Below, piece after piece: positions 22,820-35,366 of a stretch of DNA of 64,000 nt. The stretch comes from Pseudopyrenochaeta lycopersici (taxonomy: Eukaryota; Ascomycota; Dothideomycetes; Pleosporales; Pseudopyrenochaetaceae): the NCBI GenBank assembly GCA_003313425.1, contig NHZP01000007.1, positions 310,001-374,000 of the forward strand. The letters run 5' to 3'. Below the pieces are notes generated by a model that saw nothing but the letters and a program-made list of their open reading frames with translations, ran no database searches and was not told the DNA's origin. Position 1 is the stretch's first letter, and each line of letters opens with the position of its first letter. A program made the position numbers and the translations under genes.

Positions 22820-23279
22820 GACTACGAAGCAGTGACTTGCGCGCACAATCAAATGCTCTCGGAAGCAATTGCGGCGCAGAAAAGTGGGCGATGAACAATG
22901 CAGCTGAATTGAAGACAACACACTACGAGATTGGTGTGGTGTTAGAGGAGTGCAGCAAAAAGGCTTGAAGCGGAGGGGCATGCTCTGACGATAAAGTGCG
23001 AACAGAGCGTAGGCACTCAAGGCAACCTCGAGCGCGACGCGCCTGGCTCGCGTCAAGGATTCCTCGGCCCGTGCTGACATCATGGTGCGGACATGGACTA
23101 GTGGGCATCTCGACCATCATCACTCAAGGCAACACCGCTCTCAAACTTCTGCTACGATCCACTAGAGTATACCTATCAAGAGTTATCAAGAGGTATCGCA
23201 AAGCACAGTCGACCTGGCGTCCTTCTTTTGGAAAAGCTCCCCGCCCACGGAGCCACGCTCTTCTCCACCATCGCCCGCA
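22820..23279. other. divergent promoter between DNA ligase and Mix23-like gene
   Basis: Both genes start outward from this 460-bp stretch. Open frames here are chance overlaps. No defined element such as an MluI-type box was found. Confidence 0.45.
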
Positions 23280-23917
23280 ATGTCTCAACCCTCGGCGGCA
23301 CCTCGCCTCACGCCACAGTTTTGCTTCAATCAGACAGCACTACGAGGTTTGTCGACCATCAGGCCTGTGCACCAGCTCACTAACTAATTAGCCAATTGAC
23401 AGATTTTCTCCGCATATCTCGCGGGACAATTGACGACTCAATAACACAGAACCTCAACGCCCTCCTCACGCCGGCGCAACAAGGCTTCGACCCTTCCTCT
23501 ACTTCGACACGACAACTTACATCACCCGACCATGGCCGCTCAATACCGTCGTCACAATGCTCGCAGTTCAAGGAGAAAGTGCTGTTCCCGAGCTGGAGTG
23601 TGCGATCAGACGTGCTAGATTATTGCGCAGGTGTTGCGACATCGCCAGATCCTGATGATCCGGACAGTGTTTTGCGGCAGATTGAGGATTCCAAGGCCAG
23701 GGAAAGGGTGGTAGACGAAAGGCTGGACCCATATTCAGGACGCTACTTCCCGCGCGAAGCACGAACGGAAAGCTTAGCCATGCTGATGCGCAATGAGAGA
23801 GCTGTGGAGAAGATTATACGGATGCGGACGTGGAGCTTACTTGGGGAACGGTGTGGAATAAGTAGCGAGTCTTCGGACACAGCCTTCGACAGATGGAGGT
23901 CCATGCAGTCAAGATAA
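23280..23917 (+). CDS. Mix23/Cid2 family protein (caffeine-induced death protein 2-like)
   Basis: Two exons (23280-23346 and 23403-23917) give 193 residues. Splicing joins MSQPSAAPRLTPQFCFNQTA to LRDFLRISRGTIDDSITQNL, and the rest carries the family blocks VRSDVLDYCAGVATSPDPDD and DERLDPYSGRYFPREARTE. Fungal proteins with this pattern are annotated as caffeine-induced death protein 2. Yeast Mix23 and human CCDC58 are relatives located in the mitochondrial intermembrane space with paired cysteines. Cysteines in this protein are at FCF near residue 15, in QCSQF, and in LDYCAG, so the paired-cysteine idea is plausible but not proven. The intron has donor GTTTGT, branch CTAAC and acceptor ACAG. 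Confidence 0.82.
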
Positions 23918-24924
23918 GCAAGAAGGCAGCCAGCAGCATAGCATTTGATCTCTTCTCTGTATATTTGGAATCCTGCGGTGGCGTTATGAAGCCAATCGAC
24001 TTTTCGCAGCGTGCATGGTCAAAGCTAAACGTCGCATATCGTGTCTATTCCATTCTGCATGACCGCAGAGACGACTTGTCCATAGGTGTGAATTACATGC
24101 AAGCACCATCCTGCGTTTTTCATGCTGGTTGTCGCATTCGTGACAGCGCAAAGCACATAGAGAACTGGCGCAGATGAATGCGCTGAACTAGCAACTGGCC
24201 CACAAAAAAGTGTTCAGAGCCCTCACATTCCTCATGGCGAGGCATCACTGGAGCGGCACCGTTCGCAGGCCAGCAATTCTCAAGCGCCTCCTTGACTGGA
24301 CCGTCCTTCAAATCATCTGGTCAGACTGGTTGTATGTCCCACACCATCCCACAACTCCAATCCATCTTTTCACGGACAGCAATTGGTAGGAAAGACGGGC
24401 GGTTTTGGTCTACGGGGCCGGGAACGGAAGACTATTCACAGAGAAACGGAATAACCCTCAGCAAGCCGCTTGCGCGGAGCCACGATTTTTAGGTATGTAG
24501 ATTACCAACTGATGATACGGAAGAAAGAAGGGGACGGGGAAAGCCCAGCATATATAGTCAAAATTTTAGTGCTTAGTCATCCAACCATCGCTGCAGAACT
24601 TCTTCTGGGTTGGAGATGCAAGAATCAGAACTACTGGTGATTGACGAAATGGCTGTAATAATACAGTACATATTCCAAGCAGCAAATCCTGCCGCATTCT
24701 TACCCTGAGAAGCGCCGCCACCGATCTCTTGCATTCGTCAAATGTGAGAGATCATGTTCAAGGTCTGTCGCTCCCAAGACAGCTTAGCGTGATTTTGTTA
24801 GCGGAATTTCGCCCACAGTGTCTCTCAAATCCGCCGCCACCCGCGAACTTCTTCTTTTTTCAATCACCACCGCACCAGAGCCACCAAAGGATATCGAATA
24901 TTCCCTTGGGAGACATCAGCCAAA
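23918..24924. other. intergenic region and promoter of the uL1 gene
   Basis: About 1 kb without a supportable gene. Frames at 23893-24177, 24120-24311 and 24292-24492 lack domains. The last 120 bp are pyrimidine-rich, as in ribosomal protein gene leaders. Confidence 0.5.
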
Positions 24925-25646
24925 ATGTCGAAAATCTCTGTCGCAGGCGTCCGCACCAACGTCAAGGAGCTCCTCGAGTACTCCAATGAGACCAAGAAGA
25001 GGAACTTCCTCGAGACCGTCGAGCTCCAGATCGGCCTCAAGAACTACGACCCCCAGCGTGACAAGCGTTTCTCCGGAACCGTCAAGCTCCCTACCATCCC
25101 CAGGCCTCGTAAGTCAAACCCACTGCGAATGGAGAGGCAACAGTCTTTGGAGGGCCAGGAGCTAATTGTGACCAAGGCATGGCCATCTGCGTCCTCGGTG
25201 ACCAGCACGATATCGATCGTGCCAAGCACCACGGTGTCGATGCCATGAGCACCGATGACTTGAAGAAGCTCAACAAGAACAAGAAGCTCATCAAGAAGCT
25301 CGCGCGCAAGTACGACGCCTTCCTCGCCTCAGACGCCCTCATCAAGCAAATCCCCCGTCTCCTCGGTCCCGGTCTCTCCAAGGCTGGCAAGTTCCCTACG
25401 CCCGTCTCCCACGCCGAGGATCTCGCCAACAAGATGGACGACGTCAAGTCCACCATCAAGTTCCAGCTTAAGAAGGTGCTCTGCATGGGTGTCGCTGTCG
25501 GTAACGTTGGCATGACCGAGGATGAGTTGATTGGCAACATCATGTTGGCCATCAACTACCTCGTCTCTCTGCTGAAGAAGGGATGGCAGAACGTTGGTAG
25601 CTTGACTATCAAGGCTACCATGAGCCCCCCCAAGCGCCTCTATTAG
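24925..25646 (+). CDS. RPL10A: 60S ribosomal protein uL1 (L10a)
   Basis: Two exons (24925-25108 and 25177-25646) give 217 residues, exactly the eukaryotic length. The protein forms the L1 stalk of the large subunit near the E site and helps release deacylated tRNA. Conserved blocks seen: [98 protein letters not shown], and the C-terminal [20 protein letters not shown]. The intron interrupts PRPR-MAIC, and splicing adds back the Arg codon. Codons are strongly C/G-ending, fitting very high expression. Confidence 0.98.
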
Positions 25647-26751
25647 AGCATTGGTGGAATCGTCTGCTGGGTTATGTCGTGATGGGTCGTCGAGAGACGA
25701 CTTGCCACGGTTAACGATCTTACGGAACCTCGATGGAAATGAAGGGCTTAGTCTAGCTTAATTGCATGCATGAAGCCCACAGTTTGTTCTTGATACTTTT
25801 CATGTGATGTCGTGTGAGGAATTTTCATGCTAATTGAATGACCAAAAGTCTCTCAAGATCCCATCGTGGGGCATCCCAACGAGACATCATTTTCCCCGCT
25901 GGTTTCTAAAGTAGATAGTATATCGCATCAGCCTCACCTATGTTTAAACTCCACTCTTGCCATTACAACGCCCACATCGTAGGGTCTCTTCATCTTGACC
26001 ATACTGCTCCCCAGCGTCTACACTTGCTTCCCGCCTCCTTGAACTTCATTCATGACCCGTTATGGAACGAGGGATTACCTCTCTGGCCAAACGCTTTCTT
26101 CAACGTCAGAAAATCAGCAGTCATATCAAGAGGACGTGGCACGAACGCAAGAGAAGGGGCTTTGAACAGCACCTAGACCAAAATCCCGTGGTCTTTATAG
26201 AAATAGTTTTGCTATACATGATTCTACATCTCTTACAATACGATCAAAGTCACAAACACGTCGTGGCAGAATGATTTGAAAAAACTGTTGTTGGTGGGTG
26301 GAAAAGAATATAGTCCTACACTGCTCGCATGCTAGAAGCCAGGAAAACAATTGCAATACTATACATGTGCTTTTCCCCTGCAGTTCCCAAATCCAGCTCC
26401 CTTCGCGAGAATCTTCGCGCCATGCAATGCCCAGAAAAACTCCTCGCCATGCCCGTCGCCCGTAGATGGTAATAAAAAAGAGATGCACATGGAAGGTAGA
26501 AACAGATCGAGAAGACTGTCACTACGGGTATCGCACCGAAGGAGCCCAACGCCAAATCCACACCGTTTTCGAAACCCAAACCAGATCGAATCGAAAGCCA
26601 TGTGCTAAAGCCACCCACATATGCCACGCAAAACGAGACAAAAGCCGAAGCCAAAGCTGAAGAAATCATATACAATGGGGTGGAGGCAAGCTTCGGGTCG
26701 TGATTGTCGAAACTCTTGCCATGATGCCCAGTAACCCGTAGTTCGCCTCTT
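25647..26751. other. convergent 3' region between uL1 and CAF40
   Basis: About 1.1 kb between converging stops. Overlapping frames on both strands at 25940-26912 show no conserved domain and are probably chance. It is longer than other convergent spacers here, so a small non-coding gene cannot be excluded. Confidence 0.4.
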
Positions 26752-28018
26752 TTAGTGCATAAGTTGCTGATTGTTCGCAGCATCAACCACATTATCTGAA
26801 AGGTTGATGAGAAGCTGAGCAAGGCAACGCTTAGTAGCAGCGTCGTCTCGCAGGACAGAGGAGAAGGTGGCATCGCGCAGGGGCTCAGGAAGGCATTGAC
26901 GGAGGGCTTCACGGGCGCGGGCGTTGTCGCTCAGACTAAGAATGTCAGAAATGTGCGCCTAGGGTGAGAAGATGAAACATACCGAAGGAAACAGCGCACA
27001 ACGTGCTTAAGCAAGCGAACAGTTTGCTGCTCCACGAGCTGATTTACCATGTTGCTGAGAACAGTGCCGACAGCGTAGAAGCGCTCGTAGGTCTGGCAAA
27101 TGTACGCAAGACCAATATCGTCGAGCAAAATCTTTTGTACGATGAAGATGGCGACCGTCTTGCTTAGCTCCGATCCTGTCTCCATGATGCGCAAGCAAAG
27201 CGGGATGATCTCGGTAGTCAAGAGGAAGTTAATGACCTCGGAAGAATCGTTCTTGACAAGAGCGCCAATGACACCGAGAGACGTCAGGCGGAGATACTCA
27301 AATGGACGGGATTTTGACGTCGTATTTAGGAACGGGTATAGGAAGAGTGGAATGTGCGCTGCAACGGATTAGCCTAGCTATGTTTCCGGGAGGGTCGCGC
27401 TTACCGCTCAAGAAGAGACCACGGGTTTCGGTGTGAGAGGCGACGCACTGAAGGAGTGCGAGGGCGTTGCACACGCGATTTGACGCCGCAGCGGTCAGTT
27501 GCGAGGGGTTAAGCAGCGGGTAGACGGAGATGATCTCTTGGAGAAGAGAAGCCATGACACCTGGCGCGCATGTTAGTATGGCATTGCGATGATCATGAAG
27601 CAGTCTTTGTACCAAACGAGTGCCAGAGAATGAGAGCCAGCTCTGGCACCTGCTCTCGCTTCTTGCTCAATTCCAAAAGCGCAGCCTCGCGAGTTTGTGG
27701 TTTCATGAGCTGCGCAATCCACTCCAGGACGCGCCTGTTCTCCTCCGTCATGCCGATATCACTTGCTTGAGCGTCGTTTGCAGGACCGCGAGGGACACCG
27801 TTGTTCCCCGATATAGCTGACCCATTATTGCCCGCGATTCGGTTGTAGTGCTGCTGTTGGGCAGCAGCGGCGGCAGCAGCGGCAGCCTGGGCTTGAGCTT
27901 GGGCCTGCGCCTGAGCTTGAAGTTGACCATGCTGGGCTACATGGTGATGGGTTTGCTGGTGGTGGCCTTGGGACCACTCGCCCGGGTATGGCTGCTGGTG
28001 CGTGAAGATATGTTGCAT
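26752..28018 (-). CDS. CAF40: Caf40/Rcd1 (CNOT9), CCR4-NOT complex subunit
   Basis: Four minus-strand exons (28018-27613, 27560-27405, 27358-26983, 26935-26752) give 373 residues. The N-terminus is low complexity: histidine-rich, then an alternating Gln-Ala tract and a poly-Ala run at about residues 32-56. From about residue 95 the armadillo-repeat domain is highly conserved: [99 protein letters not shown], and LLINLSDN near the end. Caf40 binds nucleic acid and partner peptides within the CCR4-NOT deadenylase complex in mRNA decay. All introns have GT-AG ends and keep frame. An upstream non-coding exon is possible. Confidence 0.96.
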
Positions 28019-28687
28019 TTGTCGCGAAGGGCTCCTGAGGTCGTGGAGGAATTGAAGTAGTTTTCCTGGATTGGGAGTTGATCTAAGCCTTGATAAGGTC
28101 GAAGATTTGGATTCGAGGGGAGCTAGTGGGTTCTGTAGTCAGAGGGTGGAAAGCGCAGTGTGGTGGGATTGTTCTGGCAAGGCCCTCGAGAGGTGAGGTC
28201 GCGAAACCCCACTGGCTCGAGCTTCTTGGCGCCTCACGGGAGCTCGAGCTTTCGGTAGATGCTCTCGCCAAATTACATCAGGTAAAAACGCCAGGCAGCC
28301 TTGCAGCAAGCCAATGTTTGTCTTGACAAATAATGTAATAACAAAGTTTGCGGGTAAGTGTCAGCACCCAAGCAGTGAATTAGCCCTCAAGTAGGGTAAA
28401 GATAAAGCTTCGCACTCGCCAACGAGAAGTGAGACCTAAGCGTTGAAATATGACATCTAAAAATCCTTGCCTCTCGTCTCTGATCAAGCCTCTTGAAACA
28501 AATGCTCCTGCTACAAAGGAAACTCGTAGGTGATGTTTGTACATCAACAAAGCCTCTCCTTATAATAGTCCTACGCCCTTCACAATTACACTTCAGACGA
28601 ATACATTCCCCCAAGCCTCATGGCTTTATATCGCTGATACCAGAAGAATAAATAACAACCTGAAATAAGCCCTAGTCGGACACGCAA
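28019..28687. other. intergenic region between CAF40 start and KIN1 end
   Basis: Holds the promoter of CAF40 and the 3' UTR of the kinase gene. Small frames at 28083-28326 and 28387-28614 have no recognisable content. Confidence 0.5.
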
Positions 28688-31600
28688 TCACAATTTCAGC
28701 TCTGTCAAGATAGTCTGAGCCATGTTCTTGTACTGCCATGTCCCTCCATCCACCTTCTTGAACTGAATGCCGTGTAGTGTCAGAAGCGGTACCTTTACAA
28801 TTAGAATCTCAAACACAAGTATCATACTTCCGCCCATATCGCTTTGTACATGTGTTGATGTTTCGCCGGCCGCAACTGCACGCCGTGGCCGGCGGTCGTC
28901 CCGATCCTCGCTTCCATCGGATTCGTCGGTGTTGGTGTAGCTACGATCTACACCTGATGGTCGCGAGCGCGACTTTGGAGTATGAGGCGCGCGGTTCTGA
29001 TCCCTAAAGTCGTCGCGATCCTTATCACCACCCATAAAGCCGCCAAAGCTAATCCTTCTCCTATGGCCTCCGGCTGGTGGAGAGGCGGGAGAGTTCATGT
29101 CAATGCTGGGCACATGTCGGCATCTGAAGCCACCCTTGATTTCGCTCCACTCGACACCAAGTTGGTCCATCACTCGGATCAAGTCGTCCTGAATGTATGA
29201 TAGTGGCCTGGTGCTGGTGGTAGAGACGCTGAAAAGACCTTTGAGGAAGACAGGCTTAACGGCATCTGGGCTTCGGCTTGCCTCTACGTGAGCCTCTGCG
29301 AGCTCAGCATCCGTCTCCTCTGGGACATTAGCCTCCTTGGCTTGCTCTCTCTTTACTCGTCGGGCTTGAATACTTTCCCGACGCGCATGGCCTAGAGACT
29401 TGGCACGAGATGCTTGAGCCGGTCGGGGGCTTGCCGAGAGGTCTTCCGAGGCGGCATCGTTTATTGGTCGCATTTTGTGACCGCTAAGATCTGATCTGTC
29501 TGATCCACTGGTTGGTGGTGGATTCCCTGGATCTTCTGATGATCGCCCTCGTCGGCTCAGTCTTCTTCGAAGATCCGCTGAATTGACGCTCGTAGAGCGA
29601 CCAAGAGCCTTGAACTTTCGCGCAGCACTATTACCAGAGCCAGGAGGAGAAAGCAGCTCGGGCTGGTTAGCAGTGCTTGCTTGAAGATGAGAAGCTGATC
29701 CAGTTTCCCTCTCGCGTGGCCTGCGGATACTGAAGCTCTTTCTTGGGACTGAGGCCGTATCGGACGGGCCGGATATCGCAACAGCAGGAGTGGGTGGCGC
29801 GTCTGTTCGATCCTTGTCGTGGCTGCGGTATTTTCTAGTACTGAAGCGTCGTAGAAGACCGGCTGCAGCACCTTCTTTCTTTGGTTGCTCAACCGGCGGC
29901 TGGATAATGGTGGGAGATGCGCCGTCGGGAGGGTTGTTCAGATCCACGCGCTTCAGTCCATCAGTAATCTCATCCTCGCCATGAGTCCTAGCTCGAGGAC
30001 GTGATCTTCCGCCTGTGGGTTTCTCGCCCGCCATTTCATAAGTAGCTGTGTTGGTATAGGCGGCTGGCGGTGCTGGGAGGTCCGGTATTTGCAAGGGCTT
30101 CTCGCCGGGGCTATGAGGCATTACTGCAGGCCCAGGGTTCACCTCCATTCTCTCCCTGTCCCTCTTCTCCTTGACTAGGAAATAGACAGAAAGAAGTGGA
30201 CTGTAAGCATTGACAGGATCCAGACCACGTTGGATTTCCTCGGACGAAGATGCGGTCAACTGCTCGCGACTGGAGATGGAGTTTCGTCGCTTGTAGAAGT
30301 CGAACATGCCCCTCTTTTTCTCGGTCTCTGGGGTTTGGGCGGTGGCCCTTCGAGCTGCCATGCGTACGGCGCGTTGATATTCGTCCGACTGAATGACGTT
30401 GGTCAATTGGGCTGTGATGTACTCTGAAGTACCGAAATCGAATCCTTTCATCTTCTCAATAACTTCCTTGTCTAGCGGTAGTTGCAGAGGTTCGCGATGA
30501 GGGAGGTAGTTCTCGGGAGGACTGTTGAATCCCTTGGTTAGCCATGGATGGCTCATGATCTCGGAGAGCGTCAGGCGTTGGGATGGGTCGGTTTGTAGCA
30601 TCTTATGGATAAGGTTGCGGCATTCTGCACAAGCATTAGCGTGGAACAACAGGATAAATTCAGAATGGTGGAACATACCTGCAGAAAGCCATGGAGGGTA
30701 GTCGACATGGCCTTTCTTGATCTTTGCATGCAACTGCGGCATGCTCTGGTCATCAAATGGCACCTTGCCGCACACCAAGACATATAGAACAATGCCAAAG
30801 CTCCACACATCGACCTCTGGGCCCGTGTATTGTTTAGCCTGCAGCAGTTCGGGGGCGGCAAAGTACAGACTGCCACAAAAGGTCTTGAGCTGATTTCGGG
30901 GCGAGAACAGGTTGCTCAGGCCAAAATCTATAATCTTGATGTCGCCAGTCTTGCTGATGAGGATGTTTTCGATCTTCAAGTCTCGGTGGACGATGCTGTT
31001 GCGGTGGCAGTAGTCGAGGGCGCTCGCAATCTGGCGGGCGAATTTTCGGGCCTGCTTCTCCTTTAAGCGGCCGTGGGAGATGATATAGTCGAGCATCTGG
31101 CCGCCATTGACAAACTCGCACAGCATGTACCAGTGGTAGTTTGTGCGTACCACGTCCCTCATGCCACAGATGTAGGGATGGTTCAGCAGGCTCACAATGG
31201 CGGCTTCTCTGGCGGTTCGGATCTCCTTGGAGTGGTCGGCTCGCTCGCGGTCGGCGGCGCTCTGATGCTGATCCTGGGACTGTCGAGGGACAATCTTGAC
31301 AGCAGCCTGGGAGGGGGGTTAGTGAGCTGTTTGCAGGTGTTGCAGATTGTTGTCGTTTGTATTTCATCATGGCTGGAATGGAGTGGACATACCTGCTCTC
31401 CAGTCTCGAGGTGCTTGGCCAGCTTGACCTTGCCCATGCTGCCAGCACCAATTGTCTTGCCCAGAGCCCATGTGCCGGTGGCGGGCGCGGTGATGGTGGT
31501 CCTCCGCTTGGGGGCGGGCTGGACGTGGGCAGAGCGGGCGTCGGCGGCTACTCCATTGATGGGCATTGCGGATGTGGTGGAGGCGTCAGACGCATAGCGT

Positions 31601-31854
31601 GTGTGGCCGCGTCTGGAGGAGTCGGTGCGCTGGGGGTCGTCGCTGCGTCGCGAGGGCTGCTCGTGGGCGAGGTTGCTCTGCTCGTAGTCTCGTCGGGCGA
31701 CGTTGTTGAGGGCGGGCTGCTGCTGGGTGCGGCTGTGCACATGGGCGGCGGGCCGCGAGGTGGTGCTCTGGGAGCGATGGGGCCTGTCAACGGACCGCCG
31801 CGACGTGGACGAGGTGCGCACGACGGCGGGCGAAGTTGGTGCTGCTGCCGACAT
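28688..31854 (-). CDS. KIN1: Kin1/MARK-type serine/threonine protein kinase with KA1 tail
   Basis: Three minus-strand exons (31854-31393, 31306-30679, 30624-28688) give 1008 residues. The kinase domain starts near residue 128: glycine loop GKTIGAGSMGKVKLAKH, catalytic lysine in AAVKIVPR just after the first intron, HRDLKIENIL, IIDFGLSN, activation loop LKTFCGSLYFAAPELL, and subdomain XI at PSQRLTLSEIMSHPWL. A long disordered Ser/Pro/Arg-rich region follows. The last 100 residues carry a KA1 domain ending GTWQYKNMAQTILTELKL. Kin1/Par-1/MARK kinases control cell polarity, septation and exocytosis at the cortex, where KA1 binds acidic phospholipids. The start at MSAAAPTSP is preferred, though an in-frame ATG exists at 32142. 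Confidence 0.95.
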
Positions 31855-32837
31855 GATGTGGTTGGGGTACGCGACGCAAGGAGCAGAGTCGGGCCTGCGA
31901 GGGACCGACGCCCTGGGCGGCGAGCGAGCGCTGCTGTGGCCGAGCCAGGCGTGGCCAGCAGATGCGCAAAATTGACGGCGACGGCTCTGCGGGTGGGCCT
32001 GGCGAGGGCGGTGGATGGCGATGGTGCTGGTGCTGGTGCTGGCGCTGGGCGCTGGCCGCGACACCGGGCGACTTCTGGCGACGAGACGTGTTGGCGGGCC
32101 GTCAGCACAGCAGATCAGGGTCCACTGGGCAGCTGCCAGCAACGCGCGATGTGGTCACGGCAGCACAGGGAGCGCAATGTCAAGAGCAGCAGCAGAGGGC
32201 GGCAGCATCAAAGAGTGCGTGGTTAGTGTCTCGTCACAGCCCGCCCTCACAAACACGACAGCTCGCTCCGCGCCGTCACTAGCCCCGTCCACCAATGCCG
32301 CCTCGCATTCGCCCGCCGTGGGGTAGCTACCAAGTACTTGTCCCCAGCCTGCGCTGATAATGGGCTGCTGCCGTGCAATTCGCCCTCTGCCACTTCTGCC
32401 TGTCCTCTGCAACCACACACAAGACGCACATCCAGCTGAAAAATCAAGCAAACCCAGGGTCTGCCGCCAGCCTAGCAGCGAACCAGCCATGGCGACGGTG
32501 GTTGGGCCATCTGCACAAGGCGCTGCCCTACATCATCGGTCCCACTCTTGGGGTTGCTTGCAGCATCGGACCTCAACCTGGTCAACGCTGCGCTGCTTGT
32601 GGCTGCGGCCAGTTTCATCATCATTCCGCTGTTAATTCGGCGCAGGAGTGTTCAATTCAAAACTCTAGCGAATAACACCGTTTGCTGCTCTCTTTAGCCA
32701 TCCAGTGTTGCCAATAAATATTGGTGCCAGGGCAATCGCGCTATGGCTGCTTAGTCATAAACCGTAGCTTAGCTAGGCGTGAACCCATCCCATACTGCAT
32801 ATTGTCGACTTGGTGCAAGATTCGAGCCCATGGCAAC
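31855..32837. other. divergent promoter between KIN1 and the G-patch gene
   Basis: About 980 bp, GC-rich near the kinase start. Many overlapping frames on both strands arise from base composition; none has a domain. The region probably carries long leaders and a shared promoter. Confidence 0.45.
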
Positions 32838-35008
32838 ATGGCATACAAACGACCTGGCCCATCCTCCCCGTCCAATGCGCAGAAGCGCTCTCGTGGCGGC
32901 GGGCATTCGACCTACGTCTCCTTGGGCACGCCGCTGCCTGCAGAAGAAGACGGCGACGATGGCGCCTTCCTCCCAGTGTGGAAGCAGACGGTGACAGACG
33001 AGCGAGGCCGCAGAAGGCTGCATGGCGCATTCACCGGAGGCTTCAGTGCAGGGTAAGTTTTTGAGCCACTCCTATGCGAACGCAAGACTTCTTGACTATG
33101 CTAAGATACTTTAATACAGTTGGATCTAAAGAAGGATGGACCCCAAAGACCTTCGTTTCCTCCCGCGCAAACCGCAACAAGGACCTGTCCGCCGGCCAAG
33201 CACAGCGAGTCGAAGACTTCATGGACGAGGAGGACTTGGCAGCAGCAGCAGAATCTCGTCAGTTGGAGACCGCTCAAGCCTTTGCTGGCATAGGAGGCGC
33301 TGGAGAGGCAAATGATGACGGCTTCTTTGGGCTCTTCGTCACCCAAGAGGAAACCATGGGAGTCAAGCTTGCCCAGAAAATGGGCTGGCGGCGAGATCAA
33401 GGCATTGGTCGCAAAGTTCGCCGCGACGCTCGCCTGGACGATGGCGCTGCTGGATCTGCCCACATGTTTGCTCCAGAAGACGCTCGCGTCATGTCCATTC
33501 CAAGGGAAGAAGTGCGTCGCAAAGGACTGGGCTATCTGTCAGAAGCTCGCTTGAGTCTTGTTGACGAGAAAGAAGCGGACCGCTCCTCCTCTTTCGATCT
33601 TCACTACCTCGAGACGTCGAAAAAGACGCCAACTGCAAAGAAGCCTGCACCTAAGAAGTCGTCGTTTGGTGTTGGCATACTCAATGACACAGGGTCCGAT
33701 GATGAGGATCCTTATGAGCTGGGCCCAAAGATCACTTTCAACAAGACACTGGGCAAGGACAAGAAGGCAAAGAAGCCCAGCAAGTTTGCCAAAGGAGGAA
33801 CAGGAGAGAAGCACGTCTTCGTCTCCAAGAAAGGGTCATCAAAAGCTTTGGTTTCATTACCAAGACAGTCAATGGACGGAAAACCTGCTCTGAAGGGCTT
33901 TACATTGGCGGTTAGCATTGTAACCCTCACAAGTAGGCCAAAATATCCGCCACCGAAGATCCCTCCCGAATGGAAGTCCTCAAAGACTGCTACTGCTGCC
34001 TCGGATCCTCAAAACTACCAGTCTGTTGCAGACGCTGCAAAGGCCTCAACGCTCGACGCAAAAGGCCGTTCAGCTCTTCTCGGAGAGACGCAGCTCCCTG
34101 GCAAGTCCATTTTCGACTTCATACCTAAAGAAGCACGAGACCGTCTTGCTACGCTTTCCGGCAAGGCTGATCTTCCCCAAGGTCTTGGGGAAAGGGCCCC
34201 TGACGGACATCTACCCGCGAGCAAGGCGCAGCCGAAAGATTTATGGAGCCTTGTACCGTCACTCGAGAAGACTCTGGCAGCTGGGGCACTTGCAAAAGGC
34301 GTCACTGGCTGGATGCCTTACGCCGAGGATCTCAGCAAGCAAGCACGATACATGGGCTTCCTTGAATTGCGGGCAGGCTTGAAGGACGATCTACCGGAAA
34401 GACTTGACGGTGTATCCGTCTCTGACTGGGTCAAGGAGCTTCAAGAATTCGCACATGCTGCTCAAGTCTTCAAGCCTACTACTGGAATCATGGCATCCCG
34501 CTTCACTTCGTCGACTTCCTCTGTAAAAGGCGGTAGCGGCATTGACACCAGTGACGACAACCTTCTCCGAAAACCGACTGCAAAGCCAGAGGACCCTGCA
34601 GAGCAAGCTGCTAAGCTCGGCATGTACGGTCCCATGACTCGAAGCAGCTTCCCGTTCCACCCTTCGCGGCTCTTATGCAAGCGCTTCAACGTCAAGCCAC
34701 CTCCAGACATGCCTCCCGACTTCGATGCCGGCGACAGCAGCTTCAAGCCGCAAACTGAAGACGCAGTGTCCAAGTCTGCAATGGACAAGATGATGCACGA
34801 AATGTTGACAAACGGTCCCGCTATCCAGCGCCCAGCTTGGATGGGAGAGGCCCCTCAGGGATCCACTGCGCCTGCTCCTCCTGTGGTTCCTCAGATGGCT
34901 GAGCATGCAACTGTCGATGTTGAGAAGAATGAAGCGTTGTCGACACAGCGCGCTCCAGAGGATGTATTCAAAGCCATCTTTGGAGACAACGATGACGACG
35001 ATGAGTAA
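32838..35008 (+). CDS. GPATCH1-type G-patch protein
   Basis: Two exons (32838-33052 and 33106-35008) give 705 residues. The 53-bp intron was placed so that the join reads [25 protein letters not shown], the signature N-terminal block of GPATCH1/TOUGH proteins. The CAG acceptor nearer the exon would break frame, so the upstream CTAAG acceptor is used. A G-patch motif lies at about residues 155-180 ([20 protein letters not shown]). Later blocks [34 protein letters not shown] and [20 protein letters not shown] also match the family. GPATCH1 proteins bind late spliceosomes and influence splicing. The C-terminus ends in an Asp/Glu run. Confidence 0.92.
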
Positions 35009-35366
35009 ATGCAGGGACTCGGTGTGGGATTGGTAGATTACAACTTTCACAAGCGTATCAATACAATCCACAAATTTTCTATGCTTGACTTGAGGCCAGA
35101 TTTACGTGTGTATATGAATTGTTGTGGCATTATTGATACCCAGCTATTTCTTATGCTTACAGCCCATTAACGATAAAGCGAGCAACGCACACCATTTCGC
35201 ATTTTTATTGCGAATTCTGAACGACCTCAACGTACATCCTGCCTTAAACAGTGGCGCCACAAAACGCGTTGATAAACACCTGGCCGCTGACATGGCTTAC
35301 TTCATGTCTGATGCGAAACTAATACTCTCGAATCTGCATGCTCTACTAGCATTTCACAGACTAATT
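35009..35366. other. convergent 3' region
   Basis: About 360 bp between the stops of the G-patch and GST genes. The frame at 35124-35630 runs antisense to the GST gene. No gene seen. Confidence 0.5.

Noticed and set aside
26316..26912. 198-residue minus-strand frame near the CAF40 3' end
   Set aside because: It overlaps the last CAF40 exon in another frame and shows no recognisable family.
31357..32226. 289-residue plus-strand frame opposite the KIN1 first exon
   Set aside because: It is antisense to a conserved kinase exon, very Gly/Val/Arg-rich by composition, and has no domain or splice context.
33120..33125. CAG acceptor at 33117-33119 for the G-patch gene intron
   Set aside because: It puts the downstream exon out of frame; the CTAAG acceptor ending at 33105 restores the conserved GFSAGYFNTVG block.
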